Positions 53,798 to 63,432 of a stretch of 64,000 nucleotides of DNA are shown piece by piece. Source of the DNA: Cycas panzhihuaensis. Taxonomy: Eukaryota; Cycadophyta. The first letter of the stretch is position 1; every line of letters starts with the position of its first letter. The notes under the pieces were generated by a model. That model was not told the DNA's origin. It was given only the letters and a program-made list of their open reading frames with translations, and ran no database searches. A program made the translations under genes and the position numbers. The stretch is taken from contig CM041465.1 in NCBI GenBank assembly GCA_023213395.1, positions 219,859,741 to 219,923,740 on the forward strand, given 5' to 3'.

Positions 53798-54862
53798 CCC
53801 TTGATCGTACAACTACATCTTTTCTGTACAATCGTATGGTCATGTGACTTTGGTCTGTCCTAGGTACATAATAGTCTCATCCCTCTCTTCTTGCCCTTCC
53901 TCTGATTAGAATGACTTCTATTTACTCGTTAGGAGACTCTGACAAATTAACATGACAAAATTATAGTGCTTGAAGAATAAAATAAAGGGCCTTTTAGTTG
54001 CCAAAAATGCTTGGGACATTAGGCAAAATTAGGTGTTGCTGATATTAACAAACTTGCAAGTTGGGGGGAGAGAGATAGACATGCTCATGCAACCATTACC
54101 TTGTCTGTAGTAGATTGCCTTCTAATCCACATTAGTGAGATATCTTCATCTATAGAAGCTTGGAAAACCTTGGGTTCCTTATATAGTCAAAAGAATGAAG
54201 CTAGAATAATCACTTTAAGGGAATAGTTATATTTGATCACACCTGAAGGAGGGAGAATTGGTCATAGAATTCATCAACAGAATCGTGGAAGTAAAAGATA
54301 GCCTTGTGTTAGCTAGCGACAATGTATCCAATACAAAACTTGTTCATCTCACCCTCAACAAGTTGCCAAAATCATTTGATAATCTTGTCAATACCCTCAC
54401 TATATGAGGGCAAGTTGTCAACATGTGCTTTAATATCCTATGTGGATGTTTGCTATAGCAAGAGCAAAGAATCAAAAGATATGAAGAAGAAAGAGATATT
54501 GAAGAAGCCTTCATCTCAAGGTTAAGGGTTGGTGGAAGAGGTTAATTCATAAGCGTTTCGAGAGGCAAAGGGAGATCTACAAGAGGTAGATTAACAAATA
54601 CTCGAATTTGTTATCATTGTGGGAGACTTGGACACTTTGCTAGAGACTGTAGATCAACAAATACTTGAACCTATTACCACTATAGGAGACTTGGACATCT
54701 TGCTAGTAACTACCCACAAAAAAGGTTAGGGATTTTTCGAGGGAAGTGAGCACTGGGTAACTACAATAGGCAATCGAAAGAGGAGAAAGAAGAAACAACC
54801 TTTGTTACCGCTCTAGCTTCTTGTGTCAGGAACAACGAGGATTGGTTTATAGAAAAAATTTT
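53798..54862 (+). repeat. Tandem duplication in J, unit 1 (leader and gag)
   Basis: The text from CCCTTGATCGTACAA at 53798 recurs from 54863, so the period is 1,065 bp. This unit holds a leader end and a gag copy with many stops. Readable parts include AWKTLGSLYSQKNEARIITL near 54155-54220, a knuckle CYHCGRLGHFARDC near 54607-54650, and a second, mutated knuckle. Confidence 0.8.
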
Positions 54863-55927
54863 CCCTTGATCGTACAATTGCACCTTTTTTATACAGTTGT
54901 ATGGTCGTACAGTTTTGGTTTGTTCCAAGTACATAACAATCTCATTCCTCTCTTCTTGTCCTTCCTTTGATTAGAATGACTTCTATTTACTCTTTGGGAG
55001 GCTGATAAACTAACGAGACATAATTATAGTGCCTAGAGAATTAAAATGAAGGGCCTTTTAATTGCAAAAAATGCCTAGGACATTATCATAGGAAAATAGG
55101 CAAAATCAGGTGCTACTGTTATTGTCAAACTCGCAAGTTGGGAGGAGAGAGAGAGACATGCTCATGCAATCATACCTTGTCTATAGCAGACTCCCTTCTA
55201 ACCCACATTAGAGAGGCATCTTCATCTATAGAAGCCTAGAAAACCTTGGCTTCTTTATATAGTCAAAAGAATGAAGCTAGAATAATCACATTAAGGGAAT
55301 AATTATATCAAATGCACTTGAAGGAGGGAGAACCAATCATAGAATTCATCAATAGAATTACGTTAGTTGATGAAATTGTATCCAATACAGAACTTGTTCG
55401 TCTCACTCTTAACAAGTTGCCAAAATCATTTGATAATCTTGTCAATACCCTCACTATAGGAGGGCAAGTTGGGAACATATCCTTTGATACCCTATGTGGA
55501 TATTTGCTGCCACAAGAGCAAAGAATTAGAAGATATGAAGAAGAAAGTGAGATTGAAGAAGCCTTCATCTCAAGGCTAAGGATTGCTAGAAGAGGACAAT
55601 CCATAAGCGTTTCAAGAGGCAAAGGAAGATCTACAAGAGGTAGATCAACAGACACTCAAATTTGTTATCATTGTGGGAGACTTGGACACTTTGCTAGTGA
55701 TTGTAGATCAAGAGATACTTGAACCTATTACCATTGTGGGAGACCTAGACACCTTGTTAGCAACTACCCACAAAAAAGGTTAGAGAACTTTCGAGGGAAG
55801 TGAGTAGTGGGTAACTATAGTGATAAGCAACCAAAAGAGGACGAAGAAGAAACAACCTTTGTTACCACTCTAGTTTCTTGTGTCAGGAACAACAAGGATT
55901 GGTTTATAGACTTTGGGGTCTGAAATC
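54863..55927 (+). repeat. Tandem duplication in J, unit 2 (leader and gag)
   Basis: Second copy of the 1,065-bp unit, close to unit 1 in sequence. It leads in register into the protease (DWFIDFG..NHMIG), which shows that unit 2 is the copy joined to the remaining element. Confidence 0.8.
55312..55722 (+). pseudogene. Element J: gag C-terminal half
   Basis: The open frame reads HLKEGEPIIEFINRITLVDE, VRLTLNKLPKSFDNLVNTLT, CGYLLPQEQRIRRYEEESEI and an Arg/Gly-rich segment. The intact zinc knuckle CYHCGRLGHFASDC is at 55663-55704. A stop follows at 55720. The N-terminal part upstream is broken. It is the same family of gag as in element D. Confidence 0.85.
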
Positions 55928-56415
55928 ACATGATAGGAAGGAAAGAATGGTTTGAGTTCCTTCATCCGCATTCTTCCAACAAGGTGGTAGAACTTGGAGA
56001 TAACTTACCCTTGTGTATAAAAGGCGAAGGAACCATAGCTGTAAGAATCAATGGGAAAATTAAGAAGATTGTTAATGTTTTGTTTGTTTTAGGGCTGAAT
56101 TTTTTTTTTTTTTTCTGTATCCTAGTTAAGGAAGAAAAAACTTCTTATCATTTTTTATGAAGATGGTAAATGCTACATTTGTGATATGAAACAAAATAGC
56201 GTTGTAATTGCAAAAGGCAGAGAGACAGATAACCTTTATAAATTAGTCTCTACTCCTATTCAATCTCTTTCTAGATAGTCTCTTGTTGTTTGTAGCTCTA
56301 ATAATAAAATATGGCATTCTTGGTATGGACATTGCACATGATAGGTTAGAAATGCTAAAAGGATTGGATACGGTGGATGGATTACTTGATATTTCCTTTA
56401 GTTTAGAATGGTTTG
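55880..56415 (+). pseudogene. Element J: protease and start of pre-integrase
   Basis: DWFIDFGV, a stop, then NHMIGRKEWFEFLHPHSS shows the protease start; the active site reads DFGV instead of DSGA. Frame 55930-56160 continues VVELGDNLPLCIKGEGTIAV. A run of 16 or more T at 56100-56116 shifts the frame. IWHSWYGH near 56309-56333 is the pre-integrase start. Confidence 0.8.
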
Positions 56416-57400
56416 GAAATCTGCATATCATATTCTTGGACATCGTTGTAGTAGTGAGTGGGAGCTTTGGAATCAAGCTACAAGAGATGTTATTTTGTTT
56501 CTGCAAAGACCACGCGTCCCGTGTAATAATGATCTTCTTTAGAGTTGGTACGAAGACCTTGTACCCTTTCTTGTTCATTGGGCACTCTTCAAAGATGCCT
56601 TTCAAAGCTCGTGACTGGAGCTTGTTTCTATGCTCATCTAGGATGTGAGCATAATAGGTAGAATTAAATATTCTGAAGTAGTTGACAGTGGGAGTCTGTC
56701 CTGCCATCTCTCATTTGGAGATGGGCTGAGCTGAGATGGACTTACATTGTTTAGGCAGTAGACTACTGCATAGATTGCCTCGGCCCAAAGATATGCAGGT
56801 ACATTTTTATATACAAGCATTGCTCGTGCCATGTTCATGATGGTTTTGTTCATTCATTCTACCACTCCATTCTGTTGAGGGGTACCTGCAATTGTTGTTT
56901 AATGTTTTATCCCATGCTTGCGAAGAAAGTCTTCAAATTCATTGGATGTATAGTCTCCACCATTATCTGTTCGAAGCATTTGATCTGAAAACTTGATTCC
57001 TTCTCTGCCAGGGCCTTGAATGCCAGAAAATTTGAGAATGCTTCATCCTTTGTTTTTAGAAAGCTTACCCATACCTTCCTGGTGAAGTCATCTATGAATG
57101 TTATGTAGTACCATTTCTCGGTGAGGGATGGTATAGGCATTGGGCTGCATATGTCTGAGTGGACAAGCTAGAGGGGCTGACTGGCTTTCCACTGACTTTG
57201 TGGAAATGGTTGTCGGTGGGATTTTGCAATGATACATGCTTCACACTTGAAGGGCTTCGAAGAAAATCTGGGTAAACTGGGAGTGGAATGGCATATTTCT
57301 TTGAGTCTATCTAACTTGATATGTCCCATGCGAGCATGCGAAAGTGCTTCCTTGGATGGCTTATAGTGAGTTAGGGTAACATTATAAGCAAGTTTTGGTT
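56416..57400 (-). pseudogene. Element F: integrase
   Basis: On the reverse strand: HSDICSPMPIPSLTEKWYYI (from about 57160), FIDDFTRKVWVSFLKTKDEAF, a degraded DNGGDYTSNEF, NKTIMNMARAMLVYKNVPAY near 56853-56795, and FRIFNSTYYAHILDEHRNKL, KKIIITRD near 56670-56520. The second Asp region is frame-broken. The RT that should follow is missing. Confidence 0.85.
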
Positions 57401-57724
57401 AAGCACAAAGAGCATGAGAATGATTGGCTGCAACAGATGAGGAGCTAGTCAAGTGGAAGAGTTTTCCTGTAAGCTTGCCTATCATCACCACTGAATTTGA
57501 AGGAGGGTGGATGACTTGAAGGGTTTTGTTATTGGCTGTTACACTCAGATCAAATCCACGGGAGACCAATGTGGATAAGGAGAGAAGGTTTTGTTTCAGT
57601 GAGGGAATATACAAAACATCAAGTAGTTTGAAATTTGGTAAGCCTGGGAGTGTTAGGCAAACCGTGCCCATACCTTTGACAAGTTGGCTTGATTTGTTAG
57701 CCATATGTACAAGGCTGGTGACAT
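57401..57724 (-). pseudogene. Element F: protease C-terminal part
   Basis: The open reverse frame reads MANKSSQLVKGMGTVCLTLP, FKLLDVLYIPSLKQNLLSLS and SVVMIGKLTGKLFHLTSSSS. It is cut at 57724 by element D. The N-terminal half with the active site continues at 62992. Confidence 0.85.
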
Positions 57725-57927
57725 TGTAAAAGGTAATGTTTTACCTTGGATTATATTATTTAATGTAAGGGTCATGTACCCCTTCCCCCTTCTCTTCTAA
57801 ACTGACAAGTGGCACCATATTGTTGAGCGGTTGTCACTTGTACCTACCTTGTACTTGTATATATACACAATGGATCATCAATAAAGATTATGAGAGTGAA
57901 TTCATTCCTCGTTGAAGTTTTGTTACA
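57725..57927 (+). repeat. Element D 5' LTR
   Basis: It starts TGTAAAAGGTAATG and ends GTTTTGTTACA. The TATA box GTATATATACAC is at about 57858-57869. Confidence 0.95.
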
Positions 57928-57945
57928 TGGTATCAGAGCAAGCTC
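57928..57945 (+). other. Element D primer-binding site
   Basis: TGGTATCAGAGCAAGCTC directly follows the LTR; initiator-Met type. Confidence 0.9.
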
Positions 57946-58079
57946 TTAGGTCCCCATGCTTGTGAGAAAGCAAATCGGGGCTTCATTAAAAGAGAAGAGG
58001 AAATTGAAGACAAATTATTGTCAAAGGATCCTGTCACTTGAAGATAAACTTATCCAGGCAAATTCGAAGGAAATTTATA

Positions 58080-58620
58080 CTGTTTTGTATGGCGGTACAG
58101 ACTTGTATGGACCTGTACGGACGTCAAAAATCAACGTTGTCAGAATTGAACGAAACTCATCCAGATTAGAGATCGGGGCCTCCTCTGCACTTTTCTCTTC
58201 TGCATCGACATCATTTGAAGCCATTTAGACCCAATTTTGGGTAGATTTCAGGGCGCACCTGTTTAGAGCCTTCTCTCAACTTTTTTCTCAAAAGTTTGAT
58301 TGAAAATCTCTGGTACAAAGCATTTAAACCCTCTTCTATCAGTAGACGAAGAGATTGAGTGGTTTATTGCAAGATTTCACATCAATTTTTCTGTAATTTT
58401 TCTCAAAAATATTAGAAACCCTTGGGCGCGGGTTTGAACCTATTTTCAGTCGTTTCTCTTAGATCTAAAGTCAGATCAGAAAACTAATAGTAGTTTGGGA
58501 TACCCATTTGAGAGATCCTTCATTTGAGACCACTTTTGTGTCCATCCGTATAGTTTGAGTTCCGTACGGAAATCCATACCATAGGCCGTACAATTATCCG
58601 TACAGCCACTTAAACTTAGA
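58080..58620 (+). promoter_or_regulatory. Element D leader with GTACGG blocks
   Basis: GTATGGCGGTACAGACTTG and GTACGG (58115-58120) are followed by TTGAACGAAACTCATCCAG, the same layout as in E, B and K. A second cluster near 58547-58606 contains CCGTACGG (58562-58569) and two more CCGTAC words. Confidence 0.5.
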
Positions 58621-58646
58621 TTTTCTGCTTTCATTCAGTTGTTTCA

Positions 58647-59290
58647 ATGGCCTCATCTATTGGTTTGTTGCTTGAGAATGATAAACTTACAGAAATGAAT
58701 TTTAGTATTTGGAAAATCAAAATTGAAGGATTATTGAGAGCAAAACACGTGTGGAAAATCACTACCGGAGTTGAGAAACAACCTATTGATGCAACAAATT
58801 TGACTAGTTGGGAAGAAAGAAATAATGCTGCTGTTTTAGTTCTCAAACTTTCAATCTCTGATTCTCTGTTAGTTTATGTTGATGGTTTAGAAAATGGAAA
58901 TGAAATTTGGAGTATCATGTCCTCCATGTTTAGTAGAAAAAATGAAGCTAGAATTGTGACTTTGAGAGAAGAACTCTATAAACTAAAGATGAGAGAAGGT
59001 AAGATTGTATCAGATTTTTTAATAAAGTTAACTAGCATTAAAATTACCCTTGTGATACACCTGAGCTGATACACCTGGTGCTTAACAAACTTCCGAAATC
59101 TTTCGATAACATGGTAAACATGTTGACAAGAGGAGGACATACAACCACAATGTCTTTTGATACTCTGCCAGGACATATGTACGACCAAGAACAAAGAAAT
59201 CCTTTAAGATATGAAGAAGATCCAGAAATTGAAGAAGCCCTTATTTCTAAACTCTAGCAAGGCGGCAGAGGAAGAGGACAATTCAATTCA
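58647..59290 (+). pseudogene. Element D: gag, UBN2 domain
   Basis: The ATG at 58647 opens 140 codons: MASSIGLLLENDKLTEMNFS, SIWKIKIEGLLRAKHVWK, NEIWSIMSSMFSRKNEARIV, typical UBN2 capsid domain. A short rearrangement at about 59040-59070 (a repeat of TGATACACCTG-type text) breaks the frame. It then continues LVLNKLPKSFDNMVNMLTRG and EEDPEIEEALISKL to a stop near 59257. Confidence 0.9.
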
Positions 59291-59635
59291 AGATTGAGAG
59301 GGAGAACACCAGCAGGCCATAGGGGACGTTGGATAGAAGGAAGAGGACGAGGAAGAATAACTAGCAATCCGCCCCAAGATGCCAGAGTATGCTTTAATTA
59401 TGGAAAACCAGGCCACTTTTCGAGCAACTGTAGAGCTTTTGATGTCTGTTATCACTGTGGACAAACAGTTCATTTTCCTTATCAGTGCTACCAAAGGCGT
59501 GCAGAATTGCAGAAAGGAAAACAACAGATATTCGGAAATTACAACAAAAAAAAGGACACAACAGAAGAAGAAGTTGAAACTGCTTTCATTGCAGCCTTAG
59601 CAGCAAGTGCCGGTCTGATGAAAATTGGTATGTAG
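59258..59635 (+). pseudogene. Element D: gag RNA-binding region with two zinc knuckles
   Basis: An Arg/Gly-rich segment (GRWIEGRGRGRITSN) is followed by knuckle 1, CFNYGKPGHFSSNC, with the second Cys replaced by Tyr, and knuckle 2, CYHCGQTVHFPYQC, which is intact. The frame ends at 59633-59635 after a small loss that would otherwise join it to the protease. Confidence 0.88.
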
Positions 59636-60065
59636 ATTCAGGTGCTTCACACCATATGACAGGGGTTAAAGAATGGTTTGAAATCATCAAACCTTATGAA
59701 TGCAATACATCAGTAGAACTAGGAGACAATTTTCCCTTACACATAAGGGGAATAGGACAAATTGCCATACTCGTTGATGGAAAAATTCAACGTATAGGCA
59801 ATGTCTCTTATGTACCTGGAATAAAAAAGAATCTCTTGTCAGTATCACAACTGAGTGATAAAAAGTTAAGAATGATATTTGATGAGTATGGTTACTGATA
59901 TATCCTCGATATGAAAAGAAATGGGATTGTGATAGCCAAAGGAGAAAAATAGAATAGGTTATATAAACTTCTTTCGAGTCCTGTAATGCCTGATAAAGGT
60001 CCCACCAAAATGATTTCTGATGTAAAAGCTCTTGCAAAGCAAAGACCGATAATAATGAAATTTGG
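59628..60065 (+). pseudogene. Element D: aspartic protease
   Basis: WYVDSGASHHMTG at about 59625-59664 is an intact active site. The frame continues KEWFEIIKPYECNTSVELGD and PGIKKNLLSVSQLS, with a TGA near 59897 and a TAG near 59952. Retropepsin-type enzyme for polyprotein cleavage. Confidence 0.88.
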
Positions 60066-60980
60066 CATTTGAAGTATGGTCATATCTCTCATGATAGGTT
60101 AGAAAGATTAAAGAAATATAACATGGTAAATGGTCTCCCAGATATCTCATTTAATCACTTTGTATGTAAAAGCTGCATGATGGGAAAACAACACAGAACT
60201 CCATTCTCAAAAAGTACGTGGCGTGCACAACACAAATTGGAATTGATACACACTGATTTATGCGGTCCGTTCACGCCAATCTCGACAAATGGATCAAGGT
60301 ATTTCTTAACCTTTATTGATGATTTTTCCAGAAAAACCTGGGTGTACTTTCTGTCTAGTAAATTAGAAACAATTGAATATTTCAAAGAGTTTAAAGTTGC
60401 AAGTGAGTTGGAAAGTGGTCAAAAGATTAAATATGTCTGTTCAGATAGAGGTGGAGAATTTATGCCCATTGATTTCCTTCACTTTTGTAAAGTACATGGA
60501 GTTCAAAAATAATTCACAACTCCCTATACACCTCAATCCAATGGGGTTGCAGAAAGGATAAACAGGACAATTGTAGAAATGGCTCGGTGCATGTTAAATA
60601 ATAGAGATTTAGCAAAGAAGTATTGGGCAGAAGCTGTACATATAGCTGTATATTTGATCAATAGAAGCCCTACTCAGTCCCTAGACAACATAACGCCTGA
60701 ACAGGCCTGGACAGGACACAAGCCAAATGTAAGTCATCTAAAAATCTTTGGCTGCAAGGCTTATGTTCATATTCCACATAAGAAAAGAGCCAAATTAGAC
60801 AATAAAAGCATAGAATGCATAATGGTTGGATACAACAACCATTCAAAGGCATACAAATGCATAGATCCAAAGACAGATAAATTCTATGTCAGCAGAGATG
60901 TAATTTTTGACGAGAAAAAGGAAAATGTTGATATGGTGGTGCAAGTTGATGAAGGCAACTTGAATACACATCCTGCCTAG
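60066..60980 (+). pseudogene. Element D: integrase
   Basis: Two open stretches (60069-60512 and 60579-60980) cover almost the whole enzyme. Zinc domain: KYGHISHDRLERLKKYNM and CKSCMMGKQHR. Catalytic Asp in LIHTDLCGP, Asp in CSDRGGEFMP, Glu in NGVAERINRTI, all present. The C-terminal part reads FGCKAYVHIPHKKRAKLDNK and DKFYVSRDVIFDE. A single TAA near 60510 (a likely CAA or CAG originally) splits the frame. Confidence 0.92.
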
Positions 60981-61235
60981 TTAGAAGACAAGTCGGATAC
61001 AACTTCGGAAAGTATTGAGACAGAGGATGATTCTGCAGAAAACAACATTCTAGATAAGCAACTAACCGGTAGATGCAACCTCCAGTCAGATAACAACTCT
61101 AACTACAGAGATGAAGAAGATAAATCATTGTAAGAATGTACCTCAAAAAGAGTACCAAGGTGGTACCTCAAAACTCTTGAAGAATCAAAGGGAGAAGTTT
61201 TTGAACATCGAACAAGATCACAAAAACCACAAGCG
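60981..61235 (+). other. Element D integrase-RT linker
   Basis: Acidic, variable linker with two stops; RVPRWYLKTLEESKGEVFEH near 61150-61208 matches the linker of element B. Confidence 0.6.
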
Positions 61236-62231
61236 TTGATTTGTTCTGTTGAACCAAATTCTTACAAAGAAGCAAGTAGCTCTCAGAATTGGAGAATGGC
61301 AATGGATACTGAAATTGAAGCCATACAAAGAAACAAAACATGGGATTTGGTCCCGACTCCTGAAGATAAACCCATTGTGAATTGCAAATGGGTATATAAA
61401 ATAAAAGAGAAGCCAAATGGAGAAATAGAGAAATACAAGGCTAGATTGGTAGCAAAGGGCTACACACAGACATCTGGAATTGACTACGAAGAAACATTCG
61501 CACCAGTAGCAAAATTGAACACGGTGAGAACACTGATTGCTCTTGCTGCTCAAAAGGGTTGGGAAATTTATCAAATGGATGTCAAAAGTTCATTCTTGAA
61601 TGGAGACCTACAAGAAGAGGTGTATATGTATCAACCAGAAGGATACATAAAACCAAGACAAGAAAATATGGTCTGCAAGTTGAAGAAGGCATTGTATGGA
61701 CTTAAACAAGCACAGAGAGCCTGGTATGCTAAATTGGATTCATATTTGGCAGAAAACGGTTTTCATCGATGTGAATTAGATCATAGCCTATATGTAAAAA
61801 GTAATCTAGGATTAATCTCCATTGTTGTAGTATATGTGGATGACATGTTGATTACTAGAGATGACAAAATTTCCATAGCATTTATCAAAAGCAAGTTTGA
61901 AAAGGTCTTTGAAATGGCAGATTTAGGAATACTGCATTACTACCTTGGAATAGAAACAGAGCAAAATAGTTCTTCTATTACTCTTTCACAAACAAAGTAT
62001 ATCAAAAACTTGTTGAGCAAGTTTAGAATGGAAAGTTGTAATCTTTGTCACAAGACACCAATGGAAACAGGGTTAGCATTGAATACAGAACAGGAAGCAG
62101 CCTCAGTCGATGCAACACTGTACAAACAATTAGTGGGAAGCTTAATCTATCTCACAGCCACACGAGCAGGCATCTCATATGCTGTAGGATTGATTTCCAG
62201 GTTTATGGAAAATCCCAAAATTCCACACTAG
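61236..62231 (+). CDS. Element D: reverse transcriptase (open fragment)
   Basis: A 331-codon open frame encodes nearly all of a Copia reverse transcriptase: NKTWDLVPTPEDKPIVNCKW, EKYKARLVAKGYTQTSGIDY, YQMDVKSSFLNGDLQEEVYM, ALYGLKQAQRAWYAKLDSYL, the catalytic VYVDDM at about 61830-61847, ADLGILHYYLGIE and LVGSLIYLTATRAGISYAVG. It ends at a TAG (62229-62231) where Trp is expected (IPHW). The true frame was longer on both sides, as part of gag-pol. All catalytic residues are intact. I report the open part only. Confidence 0.9.
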   Translation: MICSVEPNSYKEASSSQNWRMAMDTEIEAIQRNKTWDLVPTPEDKPIVNCKWVYKIKEKPNGEIEKYKARLVAKGYTQTSGIDYEETFAPVAKLNTVRTLIALAAQKGWEIYQMDVKSSFLNGDLQEEVYMYQPEGYIKPRQENMVCKLKKALYGLKQAQRAWYAKLDSYLAENGFHRCELDHSLYVKSNLGLISIVVVYVDDMLITRDDKISIAFIKSKFEKVFEMADLGILHYYLGIETEQNSSSITLSQTKYIKNLLSKFRMESCNLCHKTPMETGLALNTEQEAASVDATLYKQLVGSLIYLTATRAGISYAVGLISRFMENPKIPH

Positions 62232-62769
62232 AGTGTTGCAAAAAGAATCTTGAGATATCTAAAAGGAACCATGAATCTTGGTTTGCAATATGATAAAGAA
62301 AACAATACACAATTGATAGGTTTTTGCGATTCAAACAGGGCTGGAGATAGAACAGATAGAAAATCAACATCAAGATATTGCTTCTTCCTCGGAAAATCCT
62401 TGATTTCCTGGAGTAGTAAAATCTGATCTGATTGCATTGTCATCACGAGCGAGAATATAAGTCAACAGTCAATGCAACGTGCGAAGGAATATGGATTAGA
62501 CAGCTCCTGAAGGAATTAGGAGAAGAACAAACAATGCCTACTTGAATATTTTGTGATAACCAAAGCACCATAAAAATGACAAAAAATCCTATTTACATGC
62601 TAGAACAAAACATATAGAGGTACATCATCATTTTATCAGGAAAAAAGTACAGAATGGAGAAATCGAGCTTCAGCATTGTCCATCAGAAGATCAAACTGTC
62701 GATGTACTCACTAAATCTCTTGGAAGAGAGAAATTCATTATCTTTAGAAATCTGTTAGGATTAAGATAG
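62232..62769 (+). pseudogene. Element D: RNase H
   Basis: KRILRYLKGTMNLGLQYDKE continues after the stop; then FCDSNRAGDRTDRKSTSRYC, with SNRAGD where SDWAGD is expected. Near 62440-62455, two CAG triplets expected in STEAEYKST read as CG, so the frame breaks. FCDNQSTIKMTKN and TKHIEVHHHFIRKKVQ follow with one lost base near 62590. Confidence 0.85.
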
Positions 62770-62778
62770 TTAAAACAT

Positions 62779-62788
62779 TAAGAGGGGG
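62779..62788 (+). other. Element D polypurine tract
   Basis: AAGAGGGGG directly before the 3' LTR. Confidence 0.8.
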
Positions 62789-62991
62789 TGTAAAAGGTAA
62801 TGTTTTACCTTGGATTATATTATTTAATGTAAGGGTCATGTACCCCTTCCCCCTTCTCTTCTAAACTGACAAGTGGCACCATATTGTTGAGTGATTGCCA
62901 CTTGTACCTACCTTGTGCTTGTATATATACACAATGGATCATCAATAAAGATTGTGAGAGTGAATTCATTCCTTATTGAAGTTTTGTTACA
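62789..62991 (+). repeat. Element D 3' LTR
   Basis: 203 bp, matching 57725-57927 at all but seven positions; followed by GACAT. Confidence 0.95.
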
Positions 62992-62996
62992 GACAT

Positions 62997-63432
62997 TTGT
63001 ATCAAGGGCTTGAAAGTTATCTCAGTGACATGTCATGTGCTGCGTGGCACCGATATTCATGATCCATGTGGAGGTATCGGTTGTGGTAGCGTTTGCTGCT
63101 CTAAGAGGTTGAGGCATAATGGAGTTGAAATGACAAGTGGCATAGCCACAATGTGCCTCAATGTACCTTTTTGATGAAGTGGCAGAATTGGTTTCCCTTG
63201 TGTTGTGCAAGCGTGCTCCAGTAAACTGGGTCCCACCAAAGGTTTCTTCTACATCAACGTTGTGGGCATTGTGCCATTGTTGATATCTGTTGAGCTTATG
63301 ATAAGTTGTTTGACAATCTTTGGCAAGGTGTCCTTTTACGATGACATCGTTCACACATCATGGGTTGATTTGATGTCTCATAGGATGTGTTGGGAGTTCC
63401 AGATTGTCTCTGGTTAAATGTTTGCTATCCTC
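62997..63432 (-). pseudogene. Element F: zinc knuckle and protease N-terminal part
   Basis: Reverse strand: a knuckle end KGHLAKDCQTTYHKLNRYQQ, a spacer, then STWIMNIGATQHMTCH (63070-63022), which is the protease active site with Asp changed to Asn and Thr to Ile (DTGA expected). It continues across element D to 57724. Confidence 0.85.

Larger units (their letters stand above)
52998..56415 (+). mobile_element. Copia element J, 3'-truncated, with internal duplication
   Basis: J has one LTR (52998-53228), a worn primer site, a long leader, gag in two tandem copies, a protease and the start of the pre-integrase domain. It stops at about 56415, where reverse-strand element F begins with no LTR between them, so the junction is a rearrangement or deletion and not a simple insertion. 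Confidence 0.8.
57725..62991 (+). mobile_element. Copia element D, most complete element here
   Basis: D has 203-bp LTRs, a perfect GACAT duplication (57720-57724, 62992-62996), a primer site, a leader with GTACGG motifs, gag with two zinc knuckles, protease, integrase, RT and RNase H, and a purine tract. The LTRs differ at seven positions (3.4%). Integrase DDE and RT YVDD are present. About ten stops or frameshifts remain, including two CAG-type losses near 62446-62451. B and D belong to one family. Confidence 0.96.
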
